DNA from: Candidatus Bathyarchaeota archaeon
GTDB taxonomy: Archaea; Thermoproteota; Bathyarchaeia; Bathyarchaeales; UBA233
Reading direction: 5' to 3'
NCBI GenBank assembly: GCA_025057795.1
Contig: JANXEP010000008.1
Span: 1-7,092, forward strand
DNA: 7,092 bases
The position numbers and the translations under genes were made by a program. Positions 1 to 5,610 of the stretch are shown here, piece by piece (position 1 is the first letter of the stretch; each line of letters starts with the position of its first letter). The notes under the pieces were generated by a model. It worked only from the letters and a program-made list of their open reading frames with translations. It ran no database searches and was not told where the DNA came from.

Positions 1-84
1 GGTTCCAATTTTAAAGAGTATGTTGCCAACAGCGCCTAAAAAGGAAACCGCAATTATCATTCCTATAACCTCGATTTTCTCCAT
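1..84 (-). CDS. Small membrane protein, N-terminal 28 residues only (runs off the left edge)
   Basis: Seen: an ATG at 84-82 opens a frame that stays open to the window edge. It gives 28 residues: a short acidic/basic start (MEKIEVIG) followed by a hydrophobic, glycine-containing helix ending in NILFKIGT. An in-frame TAG at 111-109 and no other start codon between them fix this start. A TATA-like stretch lies at about 100-108 on the same strand, so the leader is very short or absent. The helix ending in a lysine-glycine pair is reminiscent of the first helix of DMT/EamA or SMR-type small transporters, but 28 residues are too few to name a family. It follows the regulator/membrane-protein pair on the same strand, 66 bases after the stop of the latter, and could be cotranscribed with it or separately expressed. 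Confidence 0.5.
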   Translation of the reverse strand, partial: MEKIEVIGMIIAVSFLGAVGNILFKIGT

Positions 85-150
85 AAACTCACGCCCATTT
101 GTTATACACTAGATTTCTTCGGAAATAAAGCTTGCCAAAAAATGAATCGT

Positions 151-624
151 CTAGTATTTGATGCTAAGGTATAGTAAGACGACAAGCGCCATAAACGTGA
201 ACAGGTCTGGCAGCAGGGCGAACGGTCCAAGACCGAATGGCATGAAACCAAAGGCTCTTATCACTATAGGGTTAGAGGTGAGAGCATAGAGAAGAAGAGT
301 TGCCGCGAATATTGTAAGTCCAACTGTGAATTCGGAGCGCGTTTTCCGGTAAATATCCGCATAAACCCCTAACAAGAAGATTAAAAGGGTTACATTTACC
401 GTGGAGATAACAGTTTTCGCTATATAAAAGAATTCTATGTCTCCAGGAACATAGAAATCTACTTCTCCGGGAATGCTATACGGGTGTCGCGGTTGCCACG
501 GGAATCTCGGAGACCAGAAAGTTGAAGCAGCCCATGTGGCCGCCAATATGGCTACCAGTACCAGGATGGGTAGAAGCACCAATAGCAGCCAAGTTCTCGA
601 CTTTTGACTCATTTCATTTTTCAT
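151..624 (-). CDS. Four-helix membrane protein paired with a wHTH regulator
   Basis: The 157-residue product has four predicted membrane segments at about 11-34, 64-90, 97-120 and 125-154. A proline/tryptophan-rich loop (about 36-62) between helices 1 and 2 is likely extracytoplasmic, and a basic turn (YRKTR, 92-96) is likely cytoplasmic. Start ATG 624 is supported by AAGGAGG with an 8-base spacer; a second in-frame Met (codon 5) has no better site. It begins 17 bases after the stop of the wHTH gene, so the two are almost certainly one transcript. No catalytic motif is visible. Small membrane proteins encoded beside a winged-helix regulator are a recurring archaeal arrangement (DUF7521-like pairs, for example), where the membrane partner is thought to sense or counteract an envelope signal. 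Membership of that family is my guess from gene layout and helix pattern, not from a motif. Function unknown. Confidence 0.75.
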   Translation of the reverse strand: MKNEMSQKSRTWLLLVLLPILVLVAILAATWAASTFWSPRFPWQPRHPYSIPGEVDFYVPGDIEFFYIAKTVISTVNVTLLIFLLGVYADIYRKTRSEFTVGLTIFAATLLLYALTSNPIVIRAFGFMPFGLGPFALLPDLFTFMALVVLLYLSIKY

Positions 625-641
625 TCGCTTTGCCTCCTTTT

Positions 642-944
642 CTACTTTTTACAAATTCTATTCAAAATCTCTTCAAACAAAGCGTAATTTTCCTCCATAA
701 CCGGCGACAAGAAATACGTGGTGCCATACCCTTCGCCCGCAGACACCACTATTTTATTTTTCTTTAAAACTTCAAGATGATGTCTAATTGTCCTATAATC
801 CATTTTAAGCTGGCTTGCCAGCTGATTTGCGTTTTGAGGAGCCTCTTTTAACGCCATAATTATTTTTGCTCGGGTTAACCCTCCCCTTGTTCCTGCAATA
901 AGCCAGCCAAGCAAATACTTTAACGTGCGCTTGTTAGCAAACAT
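642..944 (-). CDS. ArsR-like winged helix-turn-helix transcriptional regulator
   Basis: This 100-residue protein is essentially one winged-helix domain (about 24-79). It starts with the helix LTRAKIIMALKEAPQNANQLA, continues with a recognition helix DYRTIRHHLEVLKKN (49-63), and then a wing IVVSAGEGYGTTYFLSP (65-81). A C-terminal helix (84-98) probably provides the dimer interface. ArsR/MarR-like archaeal regulators of this size bind palindromes as dimers. No metal-binding cysteine pair is visible (only one Cys, near the C-terminus), so metal sensing is unlikely. ATG 944 is preceded by GGAG with an 8-base spacer. The gene leads a two-gene unit with the downstream membrane protein. A perfect 7-bp-arm inverted repeat (970-989) overlaps its own TATA-like box, which implies autorepression. 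It is divergent from the PepSY-like gene, whose promoter lies about 60 bp away from the palindrome. Confidence 0.87.
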   Translation of the reverse strand: MFANKRTLKYLLGWLIAGTRGGLTRAKIIMALKEAPQNANQLASQLKMDYRTIRHHLEVLKKNKIVVSAGEGYGTTYFLSPVMEENYALFEEILNRICKK

Positions 945-969
945 CTGCGGTGCTCCGGGTTCGGTTAAC

Positions 970-989
970 TTATCTTAAGTTCAAGATAA
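970..989. promoter_or_regulatory. Palindromic operator candidate for the wHTH regulator
   Basis: TTATCTT (970-976) and AAGATAA (983-989) are perfect inverted copies separated by six bases. The element overlaps the TATA-like box of the wHTH gene and extends toward its expected start site, where a bound dimer would block TBP/TFB. The symmetry is directly visible; binding by the adjacent regulator is inferred. Confidence 0.6.
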
Positions 990-992
990 AAG
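985..992 (-). promoter_or_regulatory. TATA-like box for the wHTH/membrane protein unit
   Basis: On the minus strand CTTTTATC is centred about 44 bases before the ATG at 944. With the usual archaeal spacing of about 26 bases, transcription would start near 962 and give a leader of about 18 nt carrying the GGAG site at 953-956. The match to a TATA consensus is partial. Confidence 0.45.
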
Positions 993-1049
993 CATGTTCT
1001 TTTCGAAGTTAGAATTTGGGAACGAATTGGATTTAATTCTGAAAAATCC

Positions 1050-1058
1050 TTTAATAAT
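1050..1058 (+). promoter_or_regulatory. TATA-like box for the PepSY-like protein gene
   Basis: TTTAATAAT lies in an AT-rich stretch of the divergent intergenic region. Expected transcription start is near 1080, which is close to the GTG codons at 1073 and 1082 (leaderless starts) and about 40 bases before the strong Shine-Dalgarno site at 1107-1112. Confidence 0.45.
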
Positions 1059-1072
1059 TTCTGCGTATCGGT

Positions 1073-1621
1073 GTGCATGAGGTGCAACAGCACTTCGCGG
1101 GTAAATGGAGGTGGTTTAAAATAGACAGGAGGGAAGCCTTAATCTTGTTGTCGGTTGTCGTCGCAGCAGCGGTTATAGTCGGCGTAGCTTTAAATGGGGT
1201 TTTCACCGCCAAAGCGCAAGCCACAGTTAACGGGGAACAGTGGCGAGGCTTTGGCGCTGGATGGTTCACTGGAGACTTGAGCTTGGAAATGCAGGGCATG
1301 CCTCATGAAGGAAAGGGCAGGCGAGGATGTTTTGGCCGCGGGTTTATTGAGGTTAGCGACGAGTTTAGAGTGAATGTTATTAAAATTGCCAAAAGCGACG
1401 TGGACGTGCAGAATTTGCTAAATGAAGGGTACAACGTTACACGTGTTAAACCCGTTATAAAAGCGGTGGTTGCGGGTGACGACGCAGTTAGTGTAAAAGC
1501 AACAAGTGCTATCCTAATGCGTGAGAAAGATGCAACTGAGCGTGCTATTGTGAAGGTTGATGTCGAAAACGCTAAAGTGACGGAAATAATGATCTTAACG
1601 AAAACGGTGATTCAAAAGTAA
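1073..1621 (+). CDS. Anchored or secreted protein with PepSY-like C-terminal domain
   Basis: Up to 182 residues: a basic N-terminus (about 11-20), one hydrophobic segment (21-40) followed by TAKAQA, which could be a signal-peptidase site or the end of a membrane anchor, then an extracytoplasmic region. A glycine/tryptophan-rich linker (52-90) leads into a C-terminal domain (about 94-180) built as helix IKIAKSDVDVQNLL, GYNVTRVKPVIKAVV, then beta strands ending in VKVDVENAKVTEIMIL. That order (short helix, pseudo-repeat, VDxxxxKVTxI strand) resembles PepSY-type domains, often linked to protease control; the assignment is tentative. The start is uncertain: GTG 1073 and GTG 1082 fit leaderless translation from the TATA-like box, while a perfect GGAGGT (1107-1112) precedes an in-frame ATA at 1121 by 8 bases. 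The same-strand htrA-like gene begins 117 bases downstream and may act in the same compartment. Confidence 0.75.
   Translation: MHEVQQHFAGKWRWFKIDRREALILLSVVVAAAVIVGVALNGVFTAKAQATVNGEQWRGFGAGWFTGDLSLEMQGMPHEGKGRRGCFGRGFIEVSDEFRVNVIKIAKSDVDVQNLLNEGYNVTRVKPVIKAVVAGDDAVSVKATSAILMREKDATERAIVKVDVENAKVTEIMILTKTVIQK
1107..1112 (+). promoter_or_regulatory. Strong Shine-Dalgarno site inside the N-terminal coding region
   Basis: GGAGGT is fully complementary to the 16S 3' end (ACCUCC). The only in-frame codon at ideal spacing is ATA 1121-1123 (8-base spacer), which would give a 166-residue product starting just before the membrane segment. No ATG, GTG or TTG follows at suitable distance, so the site is either fortuitous or marks a non-canonical start. 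Confidence 0.35.
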
Positions 1622-1637
1622 AATGCCGCTTTGTGGG

Positions 1638-1647
1638 TTTTAAATAA
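1638..1647 (+). promoter_or_regulatory. TATA-like box for the htrA-like gene
   Basis: TTTTAAATAA, flanked by GGTT/AACC arms (1636-1649), sits about 95 bases before ATG 1739. Expected start is near 1669, giving a leader of about 70 nt. A T-run (1654-1658) just downstream could instead be the terminator of the preceding gene, so readthrough between the two genes is also possible. Confidence 0.35.
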
Positions 1648-1738
1648 CCTCAAGTTTTTCTGCATGTTTGCCATTAGCATTTTAAGAGGATTTAGGTATG
1701 TTTCCAGTGGAAGAACACTATGAAAAGGAGGGAAATCA

Positions 1739-2956
1739 ATGGAAAACACTCAGAAAGTAGGAACAAAAAGCTTTTTGGCAATTCTCGTGGTTGCGGTTGC
1801 CTTGCTGGGCTTGTTTGTTGGAGGATTTGCGGGCTATTCTCTTAGCTACCTCCACCTTTCAAATAAAATTAAAGTTTTAGAGGATAGACTGTCAACGGTT
1901 CAAGGGCAACTGTCAAACCTTCAGTTAACCCGCGAACTGGTGAACACTACAACCTACATTATGGGAACAAATGTCTCGCTTTCAGAGCTTTACGAAAAAG
2001 TTAAGGACTCAGTGGTTGTTATCCGTGGCTTAGTAGTTCAGTATGACATTTTTCGCCGCCCACACTACACACAAGTTCAAGGTTCAGGTTTCATCTACAA
2101 CTTCTCTGGAAGAATGGTGGCAATCACAAATTATCATGTAATTGCGGACACAATCAATGTGACCGTGACTTTCATAAATGGAAACGGGTACGCGGCAACA
2201 GTGCTTGGCACCGATCCTTACGTGGATTTAGCTGTGCTTTCAGTTGATGCACCTGAAAGCGAGTTAAAACCCCTAGAAATTGTGAGTTCATCAACGTTAA
2301 AGGTTGGCGATGTTGTCGTTGCAGTTGGCAACCCTTACGGGCTAACTGGATCCATGACCATAGGCATAGTCAGCGCTTTGGGCAGAACAATAACAGAAGA
2401 ACAGACAGGCGGCTACCCAATAGCCAATGTCATACAAACAACCGCTCCGCTGAATCCGGGCAACTCTGGTGGGCCTCTCCTCAACCTTAAAGGACAAGTT
2501 GTGGGCGTAACCACAGCCATCGTAAGCGACTCCCAAGGGTTAGGTTTTGCAATACCGTCTAACACGATTCTGCGGGAAATTGGCTTTTTGGTTACGACAG
2601 GCTCCTACAATAGGCATCCGTGGCTAGGCGCTGTAGGGGTGGACATGACTTACGAGATAGCAAAGGCCATGAGCGTGGACGTCACATACGGATGGCTCAT
2701 AACCCAAGTAACAAGCGGGGGACCAGCAGACAAGGCGGGCTTGAAAGGCGGGACAAGGCAGGTGCTAATCACTGGTAAATACGTGACGATTGGAGGCGAC
2801 ATAATAATAGCTATAAACGGCACAAGAATAACCAACATAGACGTGCTTTCAGCATACCTTGAAGAAAACACTTCGCCTGGACAAACGGTGGAAGTGACGA
2901 TTGTAAGGGAAAAACAAGTAATGACGGTTGCCGTTACGCTTGGAACCCGCCCATAA
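1739..2956 (+). CDS. htrA: Membrane-anchored HtrA/DegP-type serine protease with PDZ domain
   Basis: Cleaves unfolded or damaged proteins outside the cytoplasmic membrane. The 405 residues comprise an N-terminal membrane anchor (about 11-34), a short coiled-coil-like segment (42-68), a trypsin-like domain (about 82-285) and one C-terminal PDZ domain (about 295-400). The catalytic triad is complete: His133 in TNYHVIAD, Asp163 in YVDLAVL, and Ser243 in GNSGGPLL, with oxyanion-loop glycines present. The PDZ domain contains WLGAVGVDM at its start, SGGPADKAGLKGG, and IGGDIIIAINGTRI, with a short insertion typical of archaeal members. Length and order match HtrA/DegQ-class proteins with one PDZ. 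ATG 1739 has AAAAGGAGG with a 6-base spacer, so the start is secure. It is convergent with the ABC permease gene, separated by only 19 bases. The family call is firm; substrate and physiological trigger are not visible. Confidence 0.95.
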   Translation: MENTQKVGTKSFLAILVVAVALLGLFVGGFAGYSLSYLHLSNKIKVLEDRLSTVQGQLSNLQLTRELVNTTTYIMGTNVSLSELYEKVKDSVVVIRGLVVQYDIFRRPHYTQVQGSGFIYNFSGRMVAITNYHVIADTINVTVTFINGNGYAATVLGTDPYVDLAVLSVDAPESELKPLEIVSSSTLKVGDVVVAVGNPYGLTGSMTIGIVSALGRTITEEQTGGYPIANVIQTTAPLNPGNSGGPLLNLKGQVVGVTTAIVSDSQGLGFAIPSNTILREIGFLVTTGSYNRHPWLGAVGVDMTYEIAKAMSVDVTYGWLITQVTSGGPADKAGLKGGTRQVLITGKYVTIGGDIIIAINGTRITNIDVLSAYLEENTSPGQTVEVTIVREKQVMTVAVTLGTRP

Positions 2957-2975
2957 TGCCTCACAGTGCCAGCGT

Positions 2976-3929
2976 CTACTTGGTTAGGTATCTCCATGAC
3001 AACATTATGCCTATAGATGAAAACACAACTGCGAAAACTCCAAGATAGGCGAAGTCGATAAGCAATGCTGTGAGGTCTAAGGGTAAAACCATAAGCTGTC
3101 TAATGGCGTCTGTCAAGTAGGTCACCGGGTTTATACGTGCTATAGGTTGCAGCAGTTCAGGCATAGTAGATATTGGAACGAATGCGTTACTTGTAAATGT
3201 TAAAGGCATATTGATTAAGTTTACAATCGCCATCTGTGTTTCCTGCTTTGTTGATCTTAAGGCAAGGGCTAGAAAAAGCGATGAAAGCCCTGTGGAGAGA
3301 AGGAATATTGCGGCGTAAACGCCTAACACGTTGATAGGGGTGAATGTGGGGCTGACCTGCAAACCGAAAACAACCGCTAACGCGATGATTATTGTGGCTT
3401 GGAACATGGCTCTCAAAGCTGCGTTAAACACTTTTGAGAGGATTATTGCTGCTCGCGACACTGGAGTGCTTAGTACCTTATCTAGGAAGCCCAAGCGTCT
3501 ATCCCACACTATGGACATGCCGCTAAACATAGTTGTGAACATAACAATCATAGAAACCATGCCCATGGCCATATAGCTAAAGTAATCCGCAACGCCGAAA
3601 ATGTTCTGCAAAGCCTTTGTACCAATCTCTGAAAACATTTGCTGAAGCACTTGTGAAAGCCACGCACCACTTACATAAACCACCCCGTTAACCTGGGGAA
3701 TTATGTATGTTCCAGGTATTGGAATATGGTCAGGTATCTGTATGCTGCTTAAACTGTTAGCTGCAAACATGCCGCTCATGGATTTACCGAAAAGCCCCAT
3801 CCAAAGGATCGGCTGGAATATAGCCATCGCAAGGATCATTGGTTCTTTTACCCATTTTTTCAATTCTCTATTTGTTAGGGCTAATAGTCCCTGGAGCTTG
3901 CTTGGGCGATACTCGTTTGTTTCGCTCAG
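2976..3929 (-). CDS. ABC-2 type transporter permease (DrrB-like), probable CTG start
   Basis: Membrane subunit of the exporter whose ATPase is encoded just upstream. About six membrane segments are seen, and two ABC-2 hallmarks are present: a coupling-helix region WDRRLGFLDKVLSTPVSR and the late motif NPVTYLTDAIRQL. The first canonical start is TTG 3863 (295 residues), but the frame stays open and homologous-looking upstream (KLQGLLALTNRELKKW, typical of the cytoplasmic N-terminal helix of this family). A CTG at 3929-3927 overlaps the ATPase stop as CTGA and follows GGAGGG by 10 bases. I therefore place the start there (317 residues); no ATG or GTG exists in the 72 bases between the upstream in-frame stop (3938-3936) and TTG 3863. 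The loop between helices 1 and 2 is long (about 60 residues), unlike the short loop of classical DrrB. Substrate unknown: drug, lipid or other hydrophobic compound are the usual options. Confidence 0.92.
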   Translation of the reverse strand: MSETNEYRPSKLQGLLALTNRELKKWVKEPMILAMAIFQPILWMGLFGKSMSGMFAANSLSSIQIPDHIPIPGTYIIPQVNGVVYVSGAWLSQVLQQMFSEIGTKALQNIFGVADYFSYMAMGMVSMIVMFTTMFSGMSIVWDRRLGFLDKVLSTPVSRAAIILSKVFNAALRAMFQATIIIALAVVFGLQVSPTFTPINVLGVYAAIFLLSTGLSSLFLALALRSTKQETQMAIVNLINMPLTFTSNAFVPISTMPELLQPIARINPVTYLTDAIRQLMVLPLDLTALLIDFAYLGVFAVVFSSIGIMLSWRYLTK

Positions 3930-4930
3930 CGTGTTCTAGCCCTCCATAGATTGATTCTATGAGCCATAAAATCCTCTTTTGACTCTTCCGTTTCCCGCAT
4001 CGATCTGCCAGTATATTCTAAGTAAACCTCGTTTAAGGTTGGTTCCGTAAGCGAAAGCCTAGTTACCGTGTAACCTCTCCTTCGCAACGCCTCAATTATT
4101 AGGGGAGCTGTTACCTCCCCCGACTCAGCCTTAATGCGGTATGAACCATTCTCCCTTTTTACGTCCTTTACATGTTCGACGTCGCGAATAAGCGCACTCA
4201 CATCAACATCCTCTTTTATTGTTATCGTTATTATGTCGCCGCCTAAGCTGTCCTTTAATTCTTTCGGAGTGCCAGTTGCAACTATTTTTCCGTGGTCTAT
4301 AATGGCGATGCGGTCGCAGAGAGCGTCAGCCTCCTCTAAATAGTGTGTTGTCATAAAAAGGGTCATGCCATACTCGTCCTTTAGCCTCTTAATGTAGTTC
4401 CATGTTGCAGTTCTGGTTTGAACATCTAAGCCCAAGGTGGGTTCGTCTAGGAAAAGCACTTTGGGTCTGTTGATCAACCCGCAGGCAAGTTCAAGTCTTC
4501 GCCGCATCCCGCCTGAGTACGTGTCAACCCTCTTATCCTTAAAATGGGTAAGCTCCACAAGCTCCAAGAGTTCAAGGGCGCGCTTTTTGGAAACCTCGCG
4601 GGGGATCCCGTAAAGGTCTGCACACAAAATTATGTTCTCGTATCCCGTTAAGTCCTCGTCTGCCGTGTATTCTTGCGGCACAACTCCTATAACCTTTCTC
4701 ACATCATTCGCCTGTTTTACAATATCATATCCTAAAACGGAAGCCTTGCCCTCTGTGGGCTTCAATACAGTGATTAACATGTTAATTGTTGTTGTTTTTC
4801 CAGCACCATTTGGACCTAAAAACCCGAATATTTCACCATCTTTTACGCTGAAGTTTATGTGGTCCACTGCCACCAAGCTTTTGTTGAAGACTTTCGTCAG
4901 CCCTTCAGCTTTAATCACGTCTTCAGTCAT
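3926..4930 (-). CDS. ABC transporter ATP-binding protein (DrrA/CcmA type)
   Basis: Cytoplasmic ATPase driving the ABC-2 permease. All nucleotide-binding motifs are intact (numbered from ATG 4930, 334 residues): Walker A GPNGAGKT (39-46), Q-loop Gln86 in VVPQEY, signature YSGGMRRRLELACG (138-151), Walker B VLFLDEP (158-164) with Glu163 as catalytic base, D-loop LGLD, and His196 in MTTHYLEEAD. A C-terminal DUF4162-like segment (about 230-310) is typical of DrrA-type exporters, and a basic tail (LWRARTR) follows. Two starts are possible: ATG 4957 (9 residues longer, inside padR) and ATG 4930, which overlaps the padR stop by 8 bases as ATGACTGA and has a GGAG 11 bases upstream. I prefer 4930 because MTEDVIKAEGLTKVF is the usual family N-terminus. 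Overlaps on both sides point to coupled translation with PadR and the permease. Confidence 0.95.
   Translation of the reverse strand: MTEDVIKAEGLTKVFNKSLVAVDHINFSVKDGEIFGFLGPNGAGKTTTINMLITVLKPTEGKASVLGYDIVKQANDVRKVIGVVPQEYTADEDLTGYENIILCADLYGIPREVSKKRALELLELVELTHFKDKRVDTYSGGMRRRLELACGLINRPKVLFLDEPTLGLDVQTRTATWNYIKRLKDEYGMTLFMTTHYLEEADALCDRIAIIDHGKIVATGTPKELKDSLGGDIITITIKEDVDVSALIRDVEHVKDVKRENGSYRIKAESGEVTAPLIIEALRRRGYTVTRLSLTEPTLNEVYLEYTGRSMRETEESKEDFMAHRINLWRARTR
3940..3945 (-). promoter_or_regulatory. Shine-Dalgarno site deciding the permease start
   Basis: GGAGGG within the 3' end of the ATPase gene is placed 10 bases before CTG 3929. The ATG that overlaps it (3947-3945) meets a stop after three codons, and TTG 3863 is too far away (76 bases), so this site supports a start at the CTGA overlap. 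Confidence 0.6.
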
Positions 4931-5498
4931 GTATGCTTTTACTCCGTAACTTCTCATTTATCTCTTCAAGTTTCTGAGCGGTTTCATTCAAAATTGTCAA
5001 TGCTTCTTTTAAGGCTTGCTCTGAAAACTTCCTTTCCAAACTTATGCCCAAGCTTAAGAACGCGTCAATAAAACGGCTCATGGCAACCCGAAGCTCACGA
5101 GCCTCCTTTGATGGAATACGCAGCCACAAGGCTCCGAAGAATGGTGGAGCAAAAATTTTTCGCTCCTTTCCAAACTGTATTTTCAACTTTCGCTGTTCTT
5201 CTAACAGCTGTTTGCCCTTCTCTGTAAGCGTGTAACGTTTAACCCCGCTTTCTTGGGCTGGGACTTCCTGTATGTAACCGTTGTCTTGAAGCCAAGCTAG
5301 AAGTGGATAAACAGATCCGGGGCTGGGCCTCCAACATCCACCTGTTTTTTCTTCAATTTCGCTCATTATTTCTGAACCCGAAAGGGGTTTCTCGTTTAAA
5401 AGTTCAAGTACTTGGTAGCGTAGAAACCCTTTAGGGACTGTTGCCATATGCCTCATCCAATGTCTGAAAGGCGGAAGGGCTGGGGGACAGTCAAACAT
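4923..5498 (-). CDS. PadR family transcriptional regulator
   Basis: Ligand-responsive repressor that leads the ABC exporter operon and probably controls it. In 191 residues, the PadR winged helix spans about 24-97: FLRYQVLELLNEKPLSGSEI, then the family-diagnostic WRPSPGSVYPLLAWLQDNGYI (56-76), and a wing ending in KRYTLTEKGKQLL. A long helical C-terminus (about 130-188) would form the dimer. ATG 5498 is the first start after the promoter; a second Met (codon 15 or 18) lies before the HTH. A GGTGAT just 3 bases before the ATG can pair with the 16S tail, though the spacing is short. The stop overlaps the ATPase start. A 38-bp inverted repeat covers its promoter and leader (5501-5538), which fits autorepression. 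PadR proteins beside DrrAB-type exporters are common, and the ligand is often the exported compound, but nothing here identifies it. Confidence 0.93.
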   Translation of the reverse strand: MFDCPPALPPFRHWMRHMATVPKGFLRYQVLELLNEKPLSGSEIMSEIEEKTGGCWRPSPGSVYPLLAWLQDNGYIQEVPAQESGVKRYTLTEKGKQLLEEQRKLKIQFGKERKIFAPPFFGALWLRIPSKEARELRVAMSRFIDAFLSLGISLERKFSEQALKEALTILNETAQKLEEINEKLRSKSIHD

Positions 5499-5500
5499 TG

Positions 5501-5538
5501 TATCACCATTGATGTCAACTCTGATATCAATAGTGATA
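5501..5538. promoter_or_regulatory. Inverted-repeat operator candidate of the PadR-ABC operon
   Basis: TATCACCATTGAT (5501-5513) and ATCAATAGTGATA (5526-5538) are inverted copies with 12 of 13 positions matching and a 12-base spacer; an 8-bp palindrome TGATATCA (5522-5529) lies partly inside it. The right arm overlaps the TATA-like box and the left arm covers the expected transcription start and the Shine-Dalgarno-like GGTGAT. Its position directly upstream of padR suggests autorepression. Confidence 0.62.
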
Positions 5539-5544
5539 TTTAAG
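5536..5544 (-). promoter_or_regulatory. TATA-like box of the PadR-ABC operon
   Basis: CTTAAATAT on the minus strand is centred about 42 bases before ATG 5498. Transcription would start near 5514, giving a leader of about 15 nt. No other good TATA box is seen for the ATPase or permease genes, supporting one three-gene transcript. Confidence 0.5.
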
Positions 5545-5580
5545 CATATCGCTAAACAAACATTATCTTTGCCAAAACAG

Positions 5581-5595
5581 CAAAAATAAAAATGG
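5581..5595 (-). terminator. T-rich terminator candidate after the SnoaL-like gene
   Basis: On the minus strand two T5 runs (CCATTTTTATTTTTG) follow the stop at 5611 by about 15 bases. Archaeal terminators are often plain T-runs without a hairpin. It lies upstream of the PadR promoter and would insulate that operon. Confidence 0.4.
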
Positions 5596-5610
5596 AGGAA
5601 ATAATTTAAT

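Noticed and set aside
113..126. Small perfect hairpin ATTTC-TTCG-GAAAT as a terminator or RNA element
   Set aside because: Only five mostly AT pairs, no T-run directly after it on the minus strand, and the UUCG loop exists only on the plus strand, where no gene ends nearby.
1011..1040. AGAATT/AATTCT inverted pair in the divergent intergenic region as a second operator
   Set aside because: Six-base AT-rich arms with an 18-base spacer are expected by chance in this region.
1077..1124. Short ATG reading frame (15 codons) at the start of the PepSY-like gene, as a leader peptide
   Set aside because: No ribosome site, no regulatory residue pattern, and it overlaps the larger frame; chance is enough.
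2650..2997. Antisense reading frame of 115 codons over the end of htrA
   Set aside because: It mirrors the PDZ coding region, has low-complexity composition, and shows no ribosome site or domain pattern.
4632..4949. Plus-strand reading frames inside the ATPase and permease genes (also 3331-3576, 3703-3939)
   Set aside because: They are shadows of firmly assigned minus-strand genes and show no domain pattern of their own.
4923..5498. PadR-ABC operon as a novel defence or toxin system
   Set aside because: All three genes have ordinary exporter features and no nuclease, toxin or immunity motif; a self-regulated efflux cassette is the simpler reading.
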